Assembly: GCA_910588235.1 (NCBI GenBank)
Contig: CAJUOQ010000005.1
Location: 4,493-68,492, forward strand
Length of the DNA stretch: 64,000 nucleotides
Source of the DNA: an uncultured Atopostipes sp.
GTDB taxonomy: Bacteria; Bacillota; Bacilli; Lactobacillales; Carnobacteriaceae_A
Direction of reading: 5' to 3'
Within the stretch, counting starts at the first letter, position 1. Each line of letters starts with the position of its first letter. Made by a program: the position numbers and the translations under genes. Positions 55,288 through 63,878 of the stretch are shown here, piece after piece. A model generated the notes under the pieces. That model was not told the DNA's origin, did no database searches, and was given only the letters and a program-made list of their open reading frames with translations.

Positions 55288-55395
55288 ATTATTTTAAAAT
55301 CGACGATTTTTAAGATATACTTATTTCGTTTGAGCAATTTATGGTATATTCTTAAGAGTCTCATTATGAAAGATTGAAAACGAGGAGAGATGTAA

Positions 55396-56274
55396 ATGAT
55401 CAGAGTTATTATTGATTCTGGAGCGGATCAAAATGAGTGGTTCAATGAAAAGTATGATTATGGCTTTATACCACTCAGTATCATTATAGACGGAGAAGTT
55501 TATTTAGATCGCGAGGAGATTACGCAAGCAGAACTTCATGCGGCTATGAAGGAAAATAAAATGCCTTCAACTTCCCAGCCATCGCCCGGGCAAGTGAAAG
55601 AAATTTTAGAAAAATACCGCGAAAATGGCGACCAAGTCATTATTATTAGCCTCTGGAAACAATTATCAGGAACCTATCAAGTCATCAAAAATGTTATTGA
55701 CGAATATCAAGAGACCCATCCTGACTTTCAAGTAGCGTTAATTGATTGTAATAGTGCATCGATGGTGGAGACACTCATTGCCGTACAAGCACTTGAAATG
55801 GCGGATGCGGGCTATTCTTTTGATGAAATTGTAAAACAAGCGCAATGGAATGCGGATCATAATTCAATTTATCTAACCGTTGATAATTTAGATTGGTTAG
55901 TAAAAGGTGGACGTTTATCTAAAGCAGCTGGCTTTGTAGGATCTGCTTTAAATGTAAAACCAATTATAACCGTAAATGATGAAGAACTTTATTCAGAAAG
56001 TGCTGTACGTGGGAATAAACGCGTTTATAAAAAAATCGTGCATAAAATTAAAGAAGACATCGGCAATTTTGACCAGCAAGTGATCTGTATTAGTCATGTA
56101 GGCGAAGAAGAAAATGCAAAAGAAGTTGAAGCACTTGTGCAAAAGGAAATACCGAATGCACAAACAATGATTTTTGAATTTGGTGCAGTTTTAGCGGCAC
56201 ATATTGGTGTAGGTGGAGTTGCGATTGCAGCTTTAACCGAAGAGCCAGAAACATATATTCTACCAGAGTATTAA
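55396..56274 (+). CDS. DegV-family fatty-acid-binding protein (FakB-like)
   Basis: 292 residues. DegV proteins hold a fatty acid and present it to kinase FakA. Seen: start VIIDSGADQ, STSQPSPGQ (fatty-acid carboxylate loop), LSGTYQ, GRLSKAAGFVGSALNVKPI and ISHVG. Divergent opening (IDSGAD rather than TDSTAD) suggests a particular paralogue. fakA is not in the window. Confidence 0.9.
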   Translation: MIRVIIDSGADQNEWFNEKYDYGFIPLSIIIDGEVYLDREEITQAELHAAMKENKMPSTSQPSPGQVKEILEKYRENGDQVIIISLWKQLSGTYQVIKNVIDEYQETHPDFQVALIDCNSASMVETLIAVQALEMADAGYSFDEIVKQAQWNADHNSIYLTVDNLDWLVKGGRLSKAAGFVGSALNVKPIITVNDEELYSESAVRGNKRVYKKIVHKIKEDIGNFDQQVICISHVGEEENAKEVEALVQKEIPNAQTMIFEFGAVLAAHIGVGGVAIAALTEEPETYILPEY

Positions 56275-56302
56275 TGCTGTTATTATATTATATATTTATT
56301 AT

Positions 56303-56340
56303 AGGAGCTGTTACATTTTAGATGTAATGGCTCTTTTTTT
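56303..56340 (+). terminator. Terminator after the DegV-family gene
   Basis: GAGC-TG-TTACAT pairs with ATGTAA-TG-GCTC leaving a small internal bulge, then T7. Confidence 0.75.
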
Positions 56341-56421
56341 ATCGAAACCAATAAATATTATTCTAGAGTTTTATGCTTTCATGATACACTATAGTTGTCT
56401 ATATTTTAAGAGGTGAATTTA

Positions 56422-57270
56422 TTGAATCTTTGGATCTTATTAGCATTATTTGTCTTAATCGCTCTTTATTTATATATTCAAAATAATGTGATGGCATCAA
56501 GTACATATAAAATTTATATCCCCCATTTACATCCAGTAGTAAAGGATAAAAAAATAGTGTTTTTATCGGATACACATTTACGAGATAATGTTTCTCATTC
56601 TTTTATTGATCGCTTATTGAATAAAATTGAGAAAGAAAAACCAGATCTTATTTTATTTGGTGGAGACATCGTACACACTGGATCTTCTGATGCGGTGATT
56701 GAGCATACAAAAGATCTTTTTTCACAAATGAAGAGTATTGCCCCGACTTATGCTGTGTTTGGAAATCATGATTTTGGTAGTGCGCGTGCAAGAGAAATTG
56801 CCGGAGTTCTTAAGCGAGCAGGCGTTGTCTTATTGCAAAATGAAGCGATATGGATTTCTTTTGATCAACCGGATGCGGGATTTTGGTTAATGGGTTTAAA
56901 TGAATGGGAATCAACGCTTGAAAACAAGCAAGATCCCTTAGAAAATATCAAGTTCCCATCAGACAGTAAAAAAGCACCTAAAATTTTGTTAACGCATTAT
57001 CCGCATTTTTTTGAAAAATATTTACAAAATAACGAAAAACGCCCCGACTTAATTTTAGCGGGTCATGCCCATGGGGGACAGGTTATTCTTCCGATCATTG
57101 GCGGACTTTTTTCTCCGGGGCAAGGTTTTAATCCCACCTATGACTTTGGCCTGTTTACGAATAAAAAATATCCGCACAGTCGTTTAGTGGTTGCGAGAGG
57201 AATTGGAAATTCAAGATTCCCTTTTCGTGTCAATAATCGACCTGAAATTGTCGTCATTGAGTTTGAATAA
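56422..57270 (+). CDS. Membrane-anchored metallophosphoesterase (YkuE/YaeI-like)
   Basis: About 282 residues. TTG 56422 lies 8 nt after AAGAGG; GTG 56413 overlaps that site. An N-terminal membrane helix is followed by a calcineurin-like domain with FLSDTHLRD, LFGGDIVH, FGNHDFG, LTHYPHFFE and LAGHAHGGQ, all metal ligands present. Family members act on lipid-linked pyrophosphates or envelope substrates; the exact substrate is unknown. Confidence 0.9.
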   Translation: MNLWILLALFVLIALYLYIQNNVMASSTYKIYIPHLHPVVKDKKIVFLSDTHLRDNVSHSFIDRLLNKIEKEKPDLILFGGDIVHTGSSDAVIEHTKDLFSQMKSIAPTYAVFGNHDFGSARAREIAGVLKRAGVVLLQNEAIWISFDQPDAGFWLMGLNEWESTLENKQDPLENIKFPSDSKKAPKILLTHYPHFFEKYLQNNEKRPDLILAGHAHGGQVILPIIGGLFSPGQGFNPTYDFGLFTNKKYPHSRLVVARGIGNSRFPFRVNNRPEIVVIEFE

Positions 57271-57302
57271 TAAAAATTATTATAATCAAAGGAGAATGAG
57301 CA

Positions 57303-58310
57303 ATGACTAAATTGAACTTAGGAACAATAGGGACAAGTTGGATTACCGACAGCTTTATTCAAGCAGCTTTGGAAACCAATCTTTATCACTTAGACAGTGT
57401 TTACTCAAGAAGAGCTGAAAAAGGGCAGGAGTTTGCGAGCCAGTATGACGAAGTAGCTATTGAGACTGATTTAGATACCTTTATGCAAAAAGAATCCTTA
57501 GACGTTATTTATATTGCTTCACCAAACAGTCTGCACTATGAACAAGCTCTTCAAGCTTTAAAAGCTAAAAAACATGTGATTGTAGAAAAGCCGGCCACAA
57601 CAAATGCGACCCAATGGGAAGAATTGTTAGAAGTTGCTGAAGAAAATAAGGTCTTTATTTTTGAAGCAGCAAGACATCTGTATCTGCCGAATTTCGGAAA
57701 AATAAAAAACTTATTAAACGAATGGGACGATATTCAGGGAGCAACGATCGCTTATGCAAAATACTCTTCTCGTTATGATGCGGTTTTAGCAGGGGAAGAG
57801 CCCAATATTTTTTCACTGAAGTTCGCTGGTGGAGCACTGATGGATTTAGGCGTTTATCCGATCTATACAGCAGTTGCTTTATTTGGAGAACCTGAATTGG
57901 TGCACTATTATCCACGAAAAATTCAAACGGGTGTCGATGGGATGGGGACAATTATTCTGCGTTATAAGACGTTTGATGTGACCATTTTAATTAGTAAAAT
58001 GACGACTTCGCTTATAGGTATCGAATTTTATGGAGAAAAGGAAACATTGCTTGTGGACCATGCTACAGATATCCATCAAGCCAAACGAGTAGATGCTAAA
58101 ACACTTGAAGAACAAGTGGTTGCATTAGAAAACCAAAACGAAAATACGATGTATTATGAAGCGGAGACATTTGCACAGATGATTCACCATAAAGAGGAAA
58201 AAGCAACATTAGATCGCTATAAGGAACTTGCCCATTTAGCTAAAATAGTTTCAACTATTTTACATGAACTAAGAGTTCAAACCGATATTACTTTTGAATC
58301 AGAAAAATAA
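57303..58310 (+). CDS. Gfo/Idh/MocA-family oxidoreductase
   Basis: NAD(P)-dependent sugar or polyol dehydrogenase-like enzyme of 335 residues. Rossmann start LNLGTIGTSWITDSFIQA, IYIASPNSLHYEQALQALKAKKHVIVEKPATT (EKP with the catalytic lysine) and GGALMDLGVYPI. Follows the phosphoesterase gene by 32 bp and may be cotranscribed. The substrate cannot be predicted. Confidence 0.9.
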   Translation: MTKLNLGTIGTSWITDSFIQAALETNLYHLDSVYSRRAEKGQEFASQYDEVAIETDLDTFMQKESLDVIYIASPNSLHYEQALQALKAKKHVIVEKPATTNATQWEELLEVAEENKVFIFEAARHLYLPNFGKIKNLLNEWDDIQGATIAYAKYSSRYDAVLAGEEPNIFSLKFAGGALMDLGVYPIYTAVALFGEPELVHYYPRKIQTGVDGMGTIILRYKTFDVTILISKMTTSLIGIEFYGEKETLLVDHATDIHQAKRVDAKTLEEQVVALENQNENTMYYEAETFAQMIHHKEEKATLDRYKELAHLAKIVSTILHELRVQTDITFESEK

Positions 58311-58358
58311 AAAAGTTGTAATGACGTATGAAGTGAAATTATATTTCATCCTTTCTGC

Positions 58359-58387
58359 TAGACATTATACCGTTTTCAAAGTATAAT
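58359..58387 (+). promoter_or_regulatory. Strong promoter of the PTS IIB/IIA genes
   Basis: TAGACA (58359-58364), a 17-nt spacer and TATAAT (58382-58387), close to the sigma-A consensus. Confidence 0.8.
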
Positions 58388-58402
58388 TAATATGTCAACG
58401 AA

Positions 58403-58417
58403 TTGAAATCGTTATCA
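58403..58417. promoter_or_regulatory. Catabolite-responsive element (cre) before PTS IIB
   Basis: TTGAAATCGTTATCA satisfies every fixed position of WTGNAANCGNWNNCW. It lies about 10-25 bp after the expected transcription start, where CcpA acts as a roadblock. Confidence 0.8.
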
Positions 58418-58472
58418 AAAATGGAGTTAAGCAATTTGTTTAATGAACGAATGGCTTTGGAGGATGAAGAGT

Positions 58473-58793
58473 ATGGCAGATAAAACAATCATGCTAGTCT
58501 GTGCTGCAGGTATGAGTACATCACTATTAGTGTCAAAAATGCAAAAAGCAGCAGAAGAGAAGGGCATCGATGCAGAGATCTTTGCGAATTCAGCGAATGA
58601 AGCCGATGGAAGTTTGGAAAGCAAAGATATAGATGTTTTATTATTAGGGCCTCAAGTACGTTTTATGAAATCTCAATTTGAACAAAAAGTAGAAGGTACC
58701 GGCATCCCAGTAGATATTATTAATATGCAAGATTATGGGATGGTGAATGGAGAAAAAGTTCTTCAAGCAGCCTTGGATTTAATGGAAGAATAG
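58473..58793 (+). CDS. PTS lactose/cellobiose-family IIB protein
   Basis: Cytoplasmic phosphocarrier of 106 residues. ATG 58473 is 9 nt after GGAGG; upstream in-frame ATGs precede that site. The phosphorylated residue is Cys10 in LVCAAGMSTSLLV, typical of the cellobiose/chitobiose family (CelA/ChbB). The gene is followed by a long hairpin and the IIA gene. No IIC permease or phospho-beta-glycosidase is nearby, so the pair must work with a distant IIC or have a regulatory role. Confidence 0.92.
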   Translation: MADKTIMLVCAAGMSTSLLVSKMQKAAEEKGIDAEIFANSANEADGSLESKDIDVLLLGPQVRFMKSQFEQKVEGTGIPVDIINMQDYGMVNGEKVLQAALDLMEE

Positions 58794-58803
58794 ATGGAAA
58801 AAT

Positions 58804-58850
58804 TTAACTAAATATAAATCGATCTTTTAGATCGGTTTATATTTAGTTAA
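58804..58850 (+). repeat. 21-bp inverted repeat between the IIB and IIA genes
   Basis: Arms 58804-58824 and 58830-58850 pair at 20 of 21 positions, the odd one forming T-G in RNA, around loop TTTTA. No T run follows, so it is not a simple terminator; more likely it stabilises or punctuates the message. Confidence 0.8.
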
Positions 58851-58886
58851 AGACATTTATGATTTAGAAAAGGAGCATTTATATAT

Positions 58887-59228
58887 ATGGCAGATGAACA
58901 AGGTAAATTGTTAGAAACAATTATGGGTCTCATTATGCACGGTGGCGATGCAAAAAGTAGCGCAATGGAAGCCATTTATGCTGCAAAAAGTGGCGATTTT
59001 GAGGGCGCAGATGAGAAGTTGAATGACGCTGAAGAAGCATTAGGTAAAGCGCATCAGTCGCAAACAAACCTTTTAACAAAAGAAGCGAGTGGCGACTCTG
59101 TGGAACTATCCCTATTAATGGTTCATGGTCAAGATCATCTGATGAACGCCATTACATTTAATGATTTAGCAACAGAAGTGATTGATGTTTACCGTAAGAT
59201 TGACGGAAAAGATGTTTCTGTTAAATAA
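58887..59228 (+). CDS. PTS lactose/cellobiose-family IIA protein
   Basis: 113 residues, helical IIA of the lactose/cellobiose group. Phosphorylation histidine probably His80 in LLMVHGQDHLMNA, with the trimer-buried Asp at 83 in the conserved HxQDH pattern. Ribosome site AAAGGAG about 9 nt before ATG. It receives phosphate from HPr and passes it to IIB. No IIC gene in the neighbourhood. Confidence 0.92.
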   Translation: MADEQGKLLETIMGLIMHGGDAKSSAMEAIYAAKSGDFEGADEKLNDAEEALGKAHQSQTNLLTKEASGDSVELSLLMVHGQDHLMNAITFNDLATEVIDVYRKIDGKDVSVK

Positions 59229-59234
59229 ATAATT

Positions 59235-59278
59235 AAAAAATACTGGGGGAAGCAGGGTGACTTCCCTCAGTATTTTTT
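59235..59278. terminator. Bidirectional terminator after PTS IIA
   Basis: AATACTGGGGGAAG pairs with CTTCCCTCAGTATT, with an A run before and T6 after. It serves the convergent 57-codon gene as well. Confidence 0.85.
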
Positions 59279-59281
59279 GTT

Positions 59282-59455
59282 TTATAAATTAAAGCCACCT
59301 AAACGATGCTTAACAACATCCATTAAACGATCAAATTCATTTTCAGTAATTTCATCATTATTTTTAGCTTGGACAAGCTCTTCTTCGACATCCGTTAGTT
59401 TTTCAGTATCTGTTGAATTGACCTTTTTTTCCAGCTCTTCATACAATTCTGACAT
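59282..59455 (-). CDS. Small acidic helical protein, unknown function
   Basis: 57 residues starting MSELYEELEKKVNS and ending KHRLGGFNL, Glu/Lys/Asn-rich and probably all helical. AAAGGA lies about 9 nt before ATG. The frame ends just before a convergent terminator, and spacing to neighbours is tidy, so it is probably real. No family recognised. It lies convergent with the PTS IIA gene. Confidence 0.68.
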   Translation of the reverse strand: MSELYEELEKKVNSTDTEKLTDVEEELVQAKNNDEITENEFDRLMDVVKHRLGGFNL

Positions 59456-59603
59456 GTAAAAACATCCTTTCTTATATTATTTCTCCAACTCCAGTATATA
59501 CTTAGAGGGATTTATTGACAATTGATATGATTGAAAGAATTATTCTTCAATTTTCTTTACAACGAATAGGTGAAAGCGAGTGTATAAACAAGGATATAAA
59601 AAA

Positions 59604-59630
59604 GAGGTCAAACGACATTCGTCTAACCTC
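59604..59630 (-). terminator. Terminator of the lmo0937-like gene
   Basis: GAGGTCAAACGA and TCGTCTAACCTC pair with two mismatches around CAT; T7 follows on the minus strand. Confidence 0.7.
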
Positions 59631-59664
59631 AAAAATTGTTTTATAAAACTTCATGCGAAGAAAG

Positions 59665-59811
59665 CTACTCGCGTTTTCTGCCAGTAATCAAATCAAAGAT
59701 GAAGATAATCACGGCAATCACAAGTAAGACATGGATAATGGCCCCACCAATATCTAATATAAGTCCTAAAAACCAAAATAAAATTAGCAGACCAATAAGT
59801 GTCCAAATCAT
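59665..59811 (-). CDS. Small membrane protein, lmo0937 family
   Basis: 48 residues: MIWTLIGLLILFWFLGL opening, two hydrophobic helices around GGAIIHVLLVIA, and end LITGRKRE. ATG 59811 lies 8 nt after GGAG. The pattern matches the lmo0937-type peptides common in Firmicutes, which are often stress-induced; the function is unknown. A longer frame upstream has no ribosome site. Confidence 0.85.
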   Translation of the reverse strand: MIWTLIGLLILFWFLGLILDIGGAIIHVLLVIAVIIFIFDLITGRKRE

Positions 59812-59970
59812 ATTTATCACTCCTTCTATTTCATGTGCTTTGAGAATACCAAAAGTGAAGGAATTAAAATAATAATATGCATTGAAAAATCTAAAAAAGG
59901 ACAAAAAAGAAATGATAGAGGATAGTGACAAGATAATGAAGGAATGCTTTTAAAAGAAAATGAAGATAAT

Positions 59971-60007
59971 AAAAAAAGCGTCTACCCATTAAGGAGACGC
60001 TTTTTTT
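59971..60007. terminator. Terminator of pepS
   Basis: AAAAAAAGCGTCT pairs with AGACGCTTTTTTT around an 11-nt loop; works on the minus strand for pepS. Confidence 0.85.
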
Positions 60008-60023
60008 GTCTTATTTAAAAATC

Positions 60024-61262
60024 TTACGCCCAAGTTCCGTTACGGAAGACAGGGACAGTTGTACCATCCTCGCGAATACCATCGATATCCATTTGGTCTG
60101 ATCCAATCATGAAGTCAACGTGTGTATCTGATTCATTCAAGCCAGCTTCACGTAATTCTTCACGAGACATTTCCGTTCCGCCTTGTAAGCTGAAGGCATA
60201 AGCTGAACCTAAAGCTAAGTGGTTCGAAGCATTCTCATCAAATAAAGTATTAAAGAAAGTTAATCCAGACTGGGAGATCGGTGATTCATCAGGGACTAAA
60301 GCCACTTCACCTAATCGTGCAGCTCCTTCATCTTGTGTGATTAATTTCTGAATAACTTCTTCACCTTTTTCAGCAGTAACTTTTGTCACTTTACCATCTT
60401 CAAAGTGGAACTCCATTCCTTCAATAATTGAACCTGCATAACTCAATGGTTTTGTAGAAACAACAACCCCATCTACACGGTTAGCATCTGGAGCAGAGAA
60501 AACTTCTTCGGTTGGCATGTTCGCAACAAATAATTCGCCACGAGCATTCGTTGAACCCGCACCTTCCCAGCGATGGCCTTTTGGTAAGCCAACAGTTAAG
60601 TCTGTTCCTGGAGCTTTGTAATGTAAAGCGGTAAAGGCTTCTTGATTGAGTTCATCCGCTTTTGCTTGTAAAGTATTTACTTTCTCCGACCAGTAAGCGA
60701 TCGGATCTTCTTCATATAAATGAACGGCTTCAAAAATAGCATTCCAAAGGGCGTCCATTTGTTCTTCGGTCGTCTCTAATTCTGGGAAAACTTTTGCTGC
60801 CCATTCTTCACCAGCAGCTGAAGCAACTAACCAACTTAATTTATTCGATTGCGTTGCATCCATCATCGGTCGGAAAGCAGCTCCACGAGCTTTTTGCGTT
60901 TTAGCAATTTTATCACTGTCTAAACCAGCTAAAGCATCTGGGTCAGAAGAACGTACACTAATACGGCTTGCACCTTCTTCGATTATGTAGTCCATTTCAG
61001 CCAATTTATATTCCGGCACATCTTTTAATGTTTCTAGATCTTGGTGCGTATAATCGATACGAGTTAGTGCATCATCTGCCCAGTTCACAATGACTTTTTT
61101 AGCACCACGTTCATAAGCTGCTTCAGAAATTAAACGAGCAAGCGGTGCTTGATCCACATCAATGGACAACACCACGGTATGTCCTTCGGATACATTAATT
61201 CCTGTAGCAACCAATAGTTCTGCGTATTTCTTTAAATTTTCTTCGAAATTTGGTAATACCAT
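60024..61262 (-). CDS. pepS: Aminopeptidase PepS/AmpS (M29 family)
   Basis: Metal-dependent aminopeptidase of 412 residues, family length. Opening FEENLKKYAELLVATGINV is typical. Metal-site regions: SYAGSIIEGMEFHFEDGK (Glu), LGEVALVPDESPISQSGLTFFNTLFDENASNHLALGSAY (Glu, His, Tyr) and THVDFMIGSDQMDIDG (His, Asp). Ribosome site GGAGG. Transcribed in the same direction as the flavodoxin gene upstream. Confidence 0.93.
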   Translation of the reverse strand: MVLPNFEENLKKYAELLVATGINVSEGHTVVLSIDVDQAPLARLISEAAYERGAKKVIVNWADDALTRIDYTHQDLETLKDVPEYKLAEMDYIIEEGASRISVRSSDPDALAGLDSDKIAKTQKARGAAFRPMMDATQSNKLSWLVASAAGEEWAAKVFPELETTEEQMDALWNAIFEAVHLYEEDPIAYWSEKVNTLQAKADELNQEAFTALHYKAPGTDLTVGLPKGHRWEGAGSTNARGELFVANMPTEEVFSAPDANRVDGVVVSTKPLSYAGSIIEGMEFHFEDGKVTKVTAEKGEEVIQKLITQDEGAARLGEVALVPDESPISQSGLTFFNTLFDENASNHLALGSAYAFSLQGGTEMSREELREAGLNESDTHVDFMIGSDQMDIDGIREDGTTVPVFRNGTWA

Positions 61263-61316
61263 CTATTTATTCCTCCAGTTTATTTTATGTTATTCATTGT
61301 ACTTAATATAAAAAGG

Positions 61317-61775
61317 CTAGTCCATATTTTCATACTTTTCAATTAATTCTTTAGCGAAGTTTTGTAAATCAGCAACGGCTTCTTCTTGAGGATCTAAATT
61401 ATATTTAACACCTGTAGCACCTTTTACAGCGCCTGTTTTTTCAAATTGCTCTTCAAAATAATCGACACATAAACAGTATTGACCGACATAGAATTCATCC
61501 CCTGAACCAAATACGCCATACACTTTATCTGTTAAATCGACATCTTCGAGTTCTTCATAAAAGTCAACAATTTCATCAGGTAAGTCTGCATCTGTTCCAT
61601 ACGTATAGGTGCCGACAACGCAAACATCATAATCTTCATAGTCAAACGGGTCCGCCGCATAGCTTTCCATTAAATCAATTTCAGCCCCTAAATTCGTGAA
61701 GGCTTCCTCCAAAATTTCAGCGCCTGCACGTGTGTTTCCAGTGAGACTAGCATAAACAAGCAGTACACGAGCCAT
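61317..61775 (-). CDS. Flavodoxin
   Basis: FMN-binding electron carrier of 152 residues, acidic. FMN phosphate loop YASLTGNTRAGAEI (about 8-21), the aromatic loops around GTYTYGTDADLPDE and GSGDEFYVGQYC. Short-chain flavodoxin without the long-chain insertion. Partner reductase not in the window. Probably upstream of pepS in one transcript or separate; 54 bp lie between. Confidence 0.92.
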   Translation of the reverse strand: MARVLLVYASLTGNTRAGAEILEEAFTNLGAEIDLMESYAADPFDYEDYDVCVVGTYTYGTDADLPDEIVDFYEELEDVDLTDKVYGVFGSGDEFYVGQYCLCVDYFEEQFEKTGAVKGATGVKYNLDPQEEAVADLQNFAKELIEKYENMD

Positions 61776-61953
61776 GGATCATTCGTCCTCTCTAATCTTT
61801 AATTATAAATAAGTATAACAAACATTCTCTTTTAGAAACAATTTAGGGCCAAATAATCTTTCGAGCCTTTTCAAATACTTTGTTTTTATTGTTGTTGAAA
61901 CTTTTTTACGTTATAATTGACTAGATTAAGTTTTAAAAGGAGACGAATATATT

Positions 61954-62709
61954 TTGATTACAAGAAAGTCAAGAAGAGAAATCGATGCGATGAAAAAATC
62001 TGGCGCTTTACTTGCATCGATCCACGAACAATTAAGAGATTTTATTAAACCAGGAGTGACTGGTCATGAAATCGACCAATTTGTAGAAGACAAAATTGAA
62101 GAAAATGGAGCCGTTGCCGCTCAAATTGGCTACCAAGGCTATGAGTATGCGACTTGTGTCAGTGTAAACGACGAAATTTGTCATGGTTTTCCCACTGAAG
62201 AGCCTTTAAAAGAAAATGATCTCATCAAAGTCGATACAGTGATCGAACTGGATGGCGCTTATTCAGATTCTGCTTGGGCTTATGTTGTCGGTGAAGGATC
62301 AGAAGAAGTTAAAGATTTAATGGAAGTGACGCGAGAGTCTCTTTATAAAGGGATTGAAGCGGCACAAGTCGGCAATCGAGTCGGTGATATCGGTGCAGCG
62401 ATTCAAGAATTTGTTGAACCAAAAGGCTATTCCGTAGTTCGTGAATTTGTTGGTCATGGTATTGGGCCAACAATGCATGAAGAGCCGAGTGTTCCTCACT
62501 ATGGTACGCCTGGAAAAGGAAAACGTCTAAAAGAAGGCATGACGATTACGATTGAACCGATGATTAATACAGGTACTTGGAAATCAACTATGGATGATAA
62601 TGGTTGGACAGCACGTACTCAAGATGGTGGCTTAAGCTGTCAATATGAACACACCATTGCGATTACAAAAGATGGTCCTGAAATTTTAACGAAACAAGAA
62701 GGACAATAA
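61954..62709 (+). CDS. map: Methionine aminopeptidase, type I
   Basis: Removes N-terminal methionine from new proteins. 251 residues, M24A. TTG start after AAGGAGACG. Metal ligands in IKVDTVIELDGAYSDSAW (two Asp), FVGHGIGPTMHEEP (His), TIEPMI (Glu) and QYEHTI (Glu). Cys/His 'VSVNDEICHGF' is present. Third M24 peptidase in the window. Confidence 0.94.
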   Translation: MITRKSRREIDAMKKSGALLASIHEQLRDFIKPGVTGHEIDQFVEDKIEENGAVAAQIGYQGYEYATCVSVNDEICHGFPTEEPLKENDLIKVDTVIELDGAYSDSAWAYVVGEGSEEVKDLMEVTRESLYKGIEAAQVGNRVGDIGAAIQEFVEPKGYSVVREFVGHGIGPTMHEEPSVPHYGTPGKGKRLKEGMTITIEPMINTGTWKSTMDDNGWTARTQDGGLSCQYEHTIAITKDGPEILTKQEGQ

Positions 62710-62713
62710 GATA

Positions 62714-62777
62714 AAAATAGACCTCGTTTCAGTGCAGAAGCAAATGATCTGCAAAGAAATGAGGTCTATTTTTTATG
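62714..62777. terminator. Long-stem terminator between map and galE
   Basis: AAAATAGACCTC pairs with GAGGTCTATTTT; inside the loop GTTTC/GAAAT and TGCAG/CTGCA give further pairing. T's follow, and the A run before it serves galE. Confidence 0.75.
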
Positions 62778-62826
62778 GTGAAGAAAATAGCTTGGTATCG
62801 TCATTAAGACTCTCTATATGAAAAAC

Positions 62827-63840
62827 TTATTCTTCATAACCATTTGGATTGTTTTTCTGCCAATTCCAAGAAGTACGACACATGTCTTCTAAAGAATGAA
62901 CGGCTTCCCAGCCCAGTAATTCTTTCGCTTTAGTAGCATCCGCATAGCCTACAGCGATATCTCCTGGTCGACGATCCACAATTTCATAAGGGATTTCAAC
63001 ATCGTTCGCATTTTCAAACGCATGGACAACATCTAACACTGAATAACCTTCGCCGGTTCCTAAATTCACCGCTTCAACACCTGAATGCTTTAAGGCATAA
63101 TCGAGTGCGCTTAAATGCCCTTGTGCAAGGTCTAATACATGGATATAATCACGAACGCCTGTGCCGTCATGTGTTTCATAATCATCCCCAAAGATAGAAA
63201 GTTGTTCTAATTTTCCAACAGCCACTTGGGTAATATAAGGCATTAAGTTGTTTGGCACATCGTTTGGATCTTCGCCAATTCGTCCAGATTCATGAGCACC
63301 AATCGGGTTAAAGTAACGCAGTAAGATGACACTCCATTCTTCATCGGATACGACTAAATCACTTAAAATATGTTCAATAAAGACTTTTGTTTGGCCATAT
63401 GGGTTAGTCGCAGAAGTTGGCATGTCTTCCGTAAATGGCGCTTTATTATCCATGCCATAAACGGTTGCGCTGGAACTGAATACGATTTTTTTCACATTAA
63501 ATGCTTTCATAACTTCTAGTAAAACAAGGGTTCCTGTGATATTGTTATGATAATATTTTAGAGGTTTTTCTACCGATTCACCCACAGCTTTAAAGCCGGC
63601 AAAGTGAATGACGGCTTCAATCTCATTTTCTTCGAAAACTTTTTCTAAACCTTCTTTATCTAATAAATTCAACTCATAAAATGAAAAATCTTTTCCACTT
63701 AATTCTTTGATTCGATCTAATACAGTAGGGTGTGCATTTGAAAAATCATCAACAATCACTACTTCATGATCCTGATTCAATAATTCTACTACGGTGTGTG
63801 AACCAATATAGCCAGCACCACCGGTAACAAGAATTGCCAT
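62827..63840 (-). CDS. galE: UDP-glucose 4-epimerase
   Basis: Interconverts UDP-glucose and UDP-galactose for galactose use and surface glycans. 337 residues, extended SDR. NAD motif [12 protein letters not shown] (about 5-16), catalytic Ser in [14 protein letters not shown] with Tyr/Lys, and [15 protein letters not shown] as in bacterial GalE. No gal operon genes beside it, so a role in cell-wall sugars is plausible. Confidence 0.95.
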   Translation of the reverse strand: MAILVTGGAGYIGSHTVVELLNQDHEVVIVDDFSNAHPTVLDRIKELSGKDFSFYELNLLDKEGLEKVFEENEIEAVIHFAGFKAVGESVEKPLKYYHNNITGTLVLLEVMKAFNVKKIVFSSSATVYGMDNKAPFTEDMPTSATNPYGQTKVFIEHILSDLVVSDEEWSVILLRYFNPIGAHESGRIGEDPNDVPNNLMPYITQVAVGKLEQLSIFGDDYETHDGTGVRDYIHVLDLAQGHLSALDYALKHSGVEAVNLGTGEGYSVLDVVHAFENANDVEIPYEIVDRRPGDIAVGYADATKAKELLGWEAVHSLEDMCRTSWNWQKNNPNGYEE

Positions 63841-63869
63841 ATAAACACTCCTTAAAATTAATTAAGTTC

Positions 63870-63878
63870 ATTTTACCA
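63870..63878 (-). promoter_or_regulatory. Extended -10 promoter of galE
   Basis: On the minus strand TGGTAAAAT lies 29 bp before the galE start codon. Confidence 0.6.

Noticed and set aside
58421..58483. 20-codon frame overlapping the start of PTS IIB, a possible leader peptide
   Set aside because: No ribosome site before its ATG and it sits between cre and the IIB Shine-Dalgarno; more likely chance.
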